Origin: Calditrichota bacterium
Lineage (GTDB): Bacteria > Zhuqueibacterota > Zhuqueibacteria > Zhuqueibacterales > Geothermadaptataceae
NCBI GenBank assembly: GCA_008501545.1
Contig: QQUM01000781.1
Span: 1 to 7,386 of the forward strand
Length of the DNA stretch: 7,386 nucleotides
Direction: 5' to 3'
Positions within the stretch are counted from its first letter, which is position 1. Every line of letters begins with the position of its first letter. Positions 5,731-7,386 of this stretch are shown here, in pieces. A model generated the notes under the pieces. The model searched no databases and had not been told where the DNA came from. It saw only the letters and a program-made list of their open reading frames with translations. The position numbers were made by a program, and so were the translations under genes.

Positions 5731-5763
5731 AACGCTGACAGGATTTAAAACCCTGTCAGCGTT
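5731..5763. terminator. Bidirectional terminator hairpin between convergent genes
   Basis: AACGCTGACAGG (5731-5742) and CCTGTCAGCGTT (5752-5763) form a perfect 12-bp stem with a 9-nt loop. It starts 6 bp after the DUF5989 stop and lies 10 bp past the end of the M16 gene. The T-tracts are short in both directions (GTTCGTTT on plus, GTTT on minus), so termination may be moderate, but position and symmetry suit both genes. Confidence 0.8.
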
Positions 5764-5773
5764 CGTTTAAATC

Positions 5774-7386
5774 CTACTCAGCTACCACAACCAATGGTTC
5801 GTCGCCTGCAAAAATAATTGGCGCGAGCCGTTTGACATCATCCACTGTGACCTGCTTTAAAGCCTCGCCGAATTTCTCATCGCTGTCCGGTGATCGACCT
5901 GCGAGCACTTCCATGCTCATATAATACGCACGACCGACTCTGTCAAGGCGGCGCATGCCACGCCTTCCGAGCAGAGCGTTTACCGTTTTCTGTACTTCTT
6001 TCGTGTCAATTTCAGCATCCCGGATCATTGCAACTTGCTCACGCAAACCGGCAATGGCTTTATCGATATTCTCGGGGCTGGTTCCCATGCGAATGGCATA
6101 CCACTGTGAATCACCGAGCTTGCTGGCCGATGCACCCATGCGGTAGGCCAATCCCTGGCGTTCGCGCAATTCAAATGTGATTCGATCCGAGAAAATGGCC
6201 ATCAGTACCCGTAACGCTGCCCGGTCCTTTTCTTCAGTTTTGAACGTATCAGCGACATAAATATACGATTGCTTTTTACCGATCTGTGTTCGCTCAGTGC
6301 GTCCCGGTTTTTGTAAAGCCGGGGATGGTTTCTCTGCCTGCCATCCACTTTCCCCCCAATTTTTGCCAAAAAGCGACTTTACGGACTCCACCGCTTTTTC
6401 CGTTGGAATATTTCCGGATATAGCCAGAACTAAATTCGCTGGATTGTAAAAACGGTTGTAATGGCCGCGAAGGTCATCCAATTGCAGCGGCTGAACGGTC
6501 ATCGGTGTTCCGTAAATAAGGCCATAACCGGGATTTGATATGAAGAGGTTATCATAAAACAATTTGGCTGCCACCTCTGGTGTGCTTGCACTGTTTTTCC
6601 CTGAGATGCCCATAACAGATTTCTTTGCAGCCGCCAATTGTTCATCTTTTATCTGCGCATTTTGAACAAGATCGGCCAGGAGTGTCAGACCGGACTGAAA
6701 TTGTTTCTCGACAAGCTTTAATCGCATGTAGGCAAATCGTGGGGTCGTGTAATAATCATCATAAGGAAGCCAGGATAAATCATGCACTTTCAGTTCGGCA
6801 CCGATACGCTCCAGCGCTTTTGTAAACTCCTCTCCCGGGTGTTTTTTCGTGCCACCTGATTTCAACATGCGCTGCAGTACCGCGGTCATGCCTGCCTTGT
6901 CTTTGCCTTCAGATATAAATCGCTCTTTTGCGAGCAAATGTACACCAATCACCGGGCTATCTGCATTGTAATTGACCACGACTTCCAGTCCATTTGCCAG
7001 TATTTCTGTATGAAATGTGTTGATGTTCTCTGCAGATTCTGTATCTGCTTTCTTCGCCATGGGCGACATCAATGTCATGACCGGTGTTTGGCCTGCAAGA
7101 TATTTCTGTGCAGCATTCCGGATGCGCTGCGGGTTGATCGCTTCAAGGCCTTTTTGATAATTTTGCAGCAATTGAAAGCCACCTGCAGCCAGATAAGCCG
7201 ATTTGACCATACCATAATAATGTAATTTTTCAAGTGTGAAAATTTCATCGGTTGAATTGGCAATCATAGCAAGCTCGATGTCCACATTTGGCACGAGATG
7301 CTGGCCAAAATTTTTCACAGTCTGCTGTATTTTCGAAGCAATCTTCTCAGCATCAGCATCGACCGGTAAATCCGCTGAAATTTCAA
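5774..7386 (-). CDS. M16 family zinc peptidase (double-unit type), C-terminal 536 residues; 5' end beyond window
   Basis: The frame stays open to the right edge, so the gene is partial; a GTG at 7318 is not the real start, because in-frame codons continue upstream (EISADLPVDADAEKIASKIQ). Residues about 1-115 are the end of one M16 unit, finishing YLAGQTPVMTLMSP. Residues about 122-536 are a full second unit: ILANGLEVVVNYNADSPVIGVHL, then GMTAVLQRMLKSG where active members have the HxxEH zinc motif. Here the His, Glu and His align with Ala, Gln and Arg, so this unit should not bind zinc. YNPANLVLAISGNI and the ELRERQGLAYRMGAS segment, with the R/Y pair typical of M16 units, are present. This fits tandem M16 proteins of about 900 aa in which the first half is catalytic and the second shapes the chamber. 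The first unit's active site lies outside the window. Probably periplasmic, but the signal region is not visible. Confidence 0.92.
   Translation of the reverse strand, partial: EISADLPVDADAEKIASKIQQTVKNFGQHLVPNVDIELAMIANSTDEIFTLEKLHYYGMVKSAYLAAGGFQLLQNYQKGLEAINPQRIRNAAQKYLAGQTPVMTLMSPMAKKADTESAENINTFHTEILANGLEVVVNYNADSPVIGVHLLAKERFISEGKDKAGMTAVLQRMLKSGGTKKHPGEEFTKALERIGAELKVHDLSWLPYDDYYTTPRFAYMRLKLVEKQFQSGLTLLADLVQNAQIKDEQLAAAKKSVMGISGKNSASTPEVAAKLFYDNLFISNPGYGLIYGTPMTVQPLQLDDLRGHYNRFYNPANLVLAISGNIPTEKAVESVKSLFGKNWGESGWQAEKPSPALQKPGRTERTQIGKKQSYIYVADTFKTEEKDRAALRVLMAIFSDRITFELRERQGLAYRMGASASKLGDSQWYAIRMGTSPENIDKAIAGLREQVAMIRDAEIDTKEVQKTVNALLGRRGMRRLDRVGRAYYMSMEVLAGRSPDSDEKFGEALKQVTVDDVKRLAPIIFAGDEPLVVVAE

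Noticed and set aside
5774..7318. M16 gene as a complete 514-aa protein starting with GTG at 7318
   Set aside because: The frame remains open with sensible residues up to the window edge, and the first M16 unit is cut, so this is an internal GTG of a longer gene.

Overview
The window comes from a bacterium with Gram-negative-style genes. The left ~4.5 kb is visibly AT-rich, and the right ~1.6 kb is closer to even base composition. The gene set points to a signal-rich, diderm, environmental bacterium: a PAS-rich soluble histidine kinase, an HDOD response regulator, an exported DUF4846 protein, a DUF5989 mini-protein and a double-length M16 peptidase. The phylum cannot be fixed from this sequence alone. 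Gammaproteobacteria and the Calditrichota/KSB1/Bacteroidota side are both possible.

Layout. Positions 1-3703 (minus strand) hold a tightly packed signalling operon, read right to left. It starts with a four-PAS histidine kinase (1352-3703), continues with a receiver-HDOD protein (108-1328), and ends with a second receiver protein whose start overlaps the HDOD gene by 8 bp and which runs off the left edge. Positions 3723-4220 carry two short minus-strand ORFs of unknown nature. The upstream one takes its start codon from a mobile-element-like segment. Positions 4180-4545 form a 366-bp element with 18-bp imperfect terminal inverted repeats and a nested, largely palindromic REP-like core (4268-4461). 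The core contains a 25-bp exact repeat spaced 80 bp apart. There is no transposase, so it looks like a MITE or a REP-loaded remnant of an insertion sequence.

Positions 4582-5409 (minus) encode an exported DUF4846 protein. It is divergent from a 52-aa DUF5989 membrane protein (5566-5724, plus). The 156-bp gap between them appears to hold back-to-back, nearly overlapping promoters. A 12-bp perfect hairpin at 5731-5763 separates the DUF5989 gene from the convergent M16 peptidase gene (5774 to beyond the right edge, minus). The visible part of that gene is the end of one M16 unit plus a complete second unit that lacks the zinc-binding HxxEH motif.

How the parts fit. The kinase, HDOD protein and last receiver probably form one phosphorelay: cytosolic PAS sensing, then phosphotransfer to two receivers. 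The right-hand genes (DUF4846, DUF5989, M16) are cell-envelope or export-related but show no sign of a shared pathway. The most unusual part is the nested repeat element between the two blocks. No complete undescribed system, such as a defence locus, CRISPR array or biosynthetic cluster, is evident.
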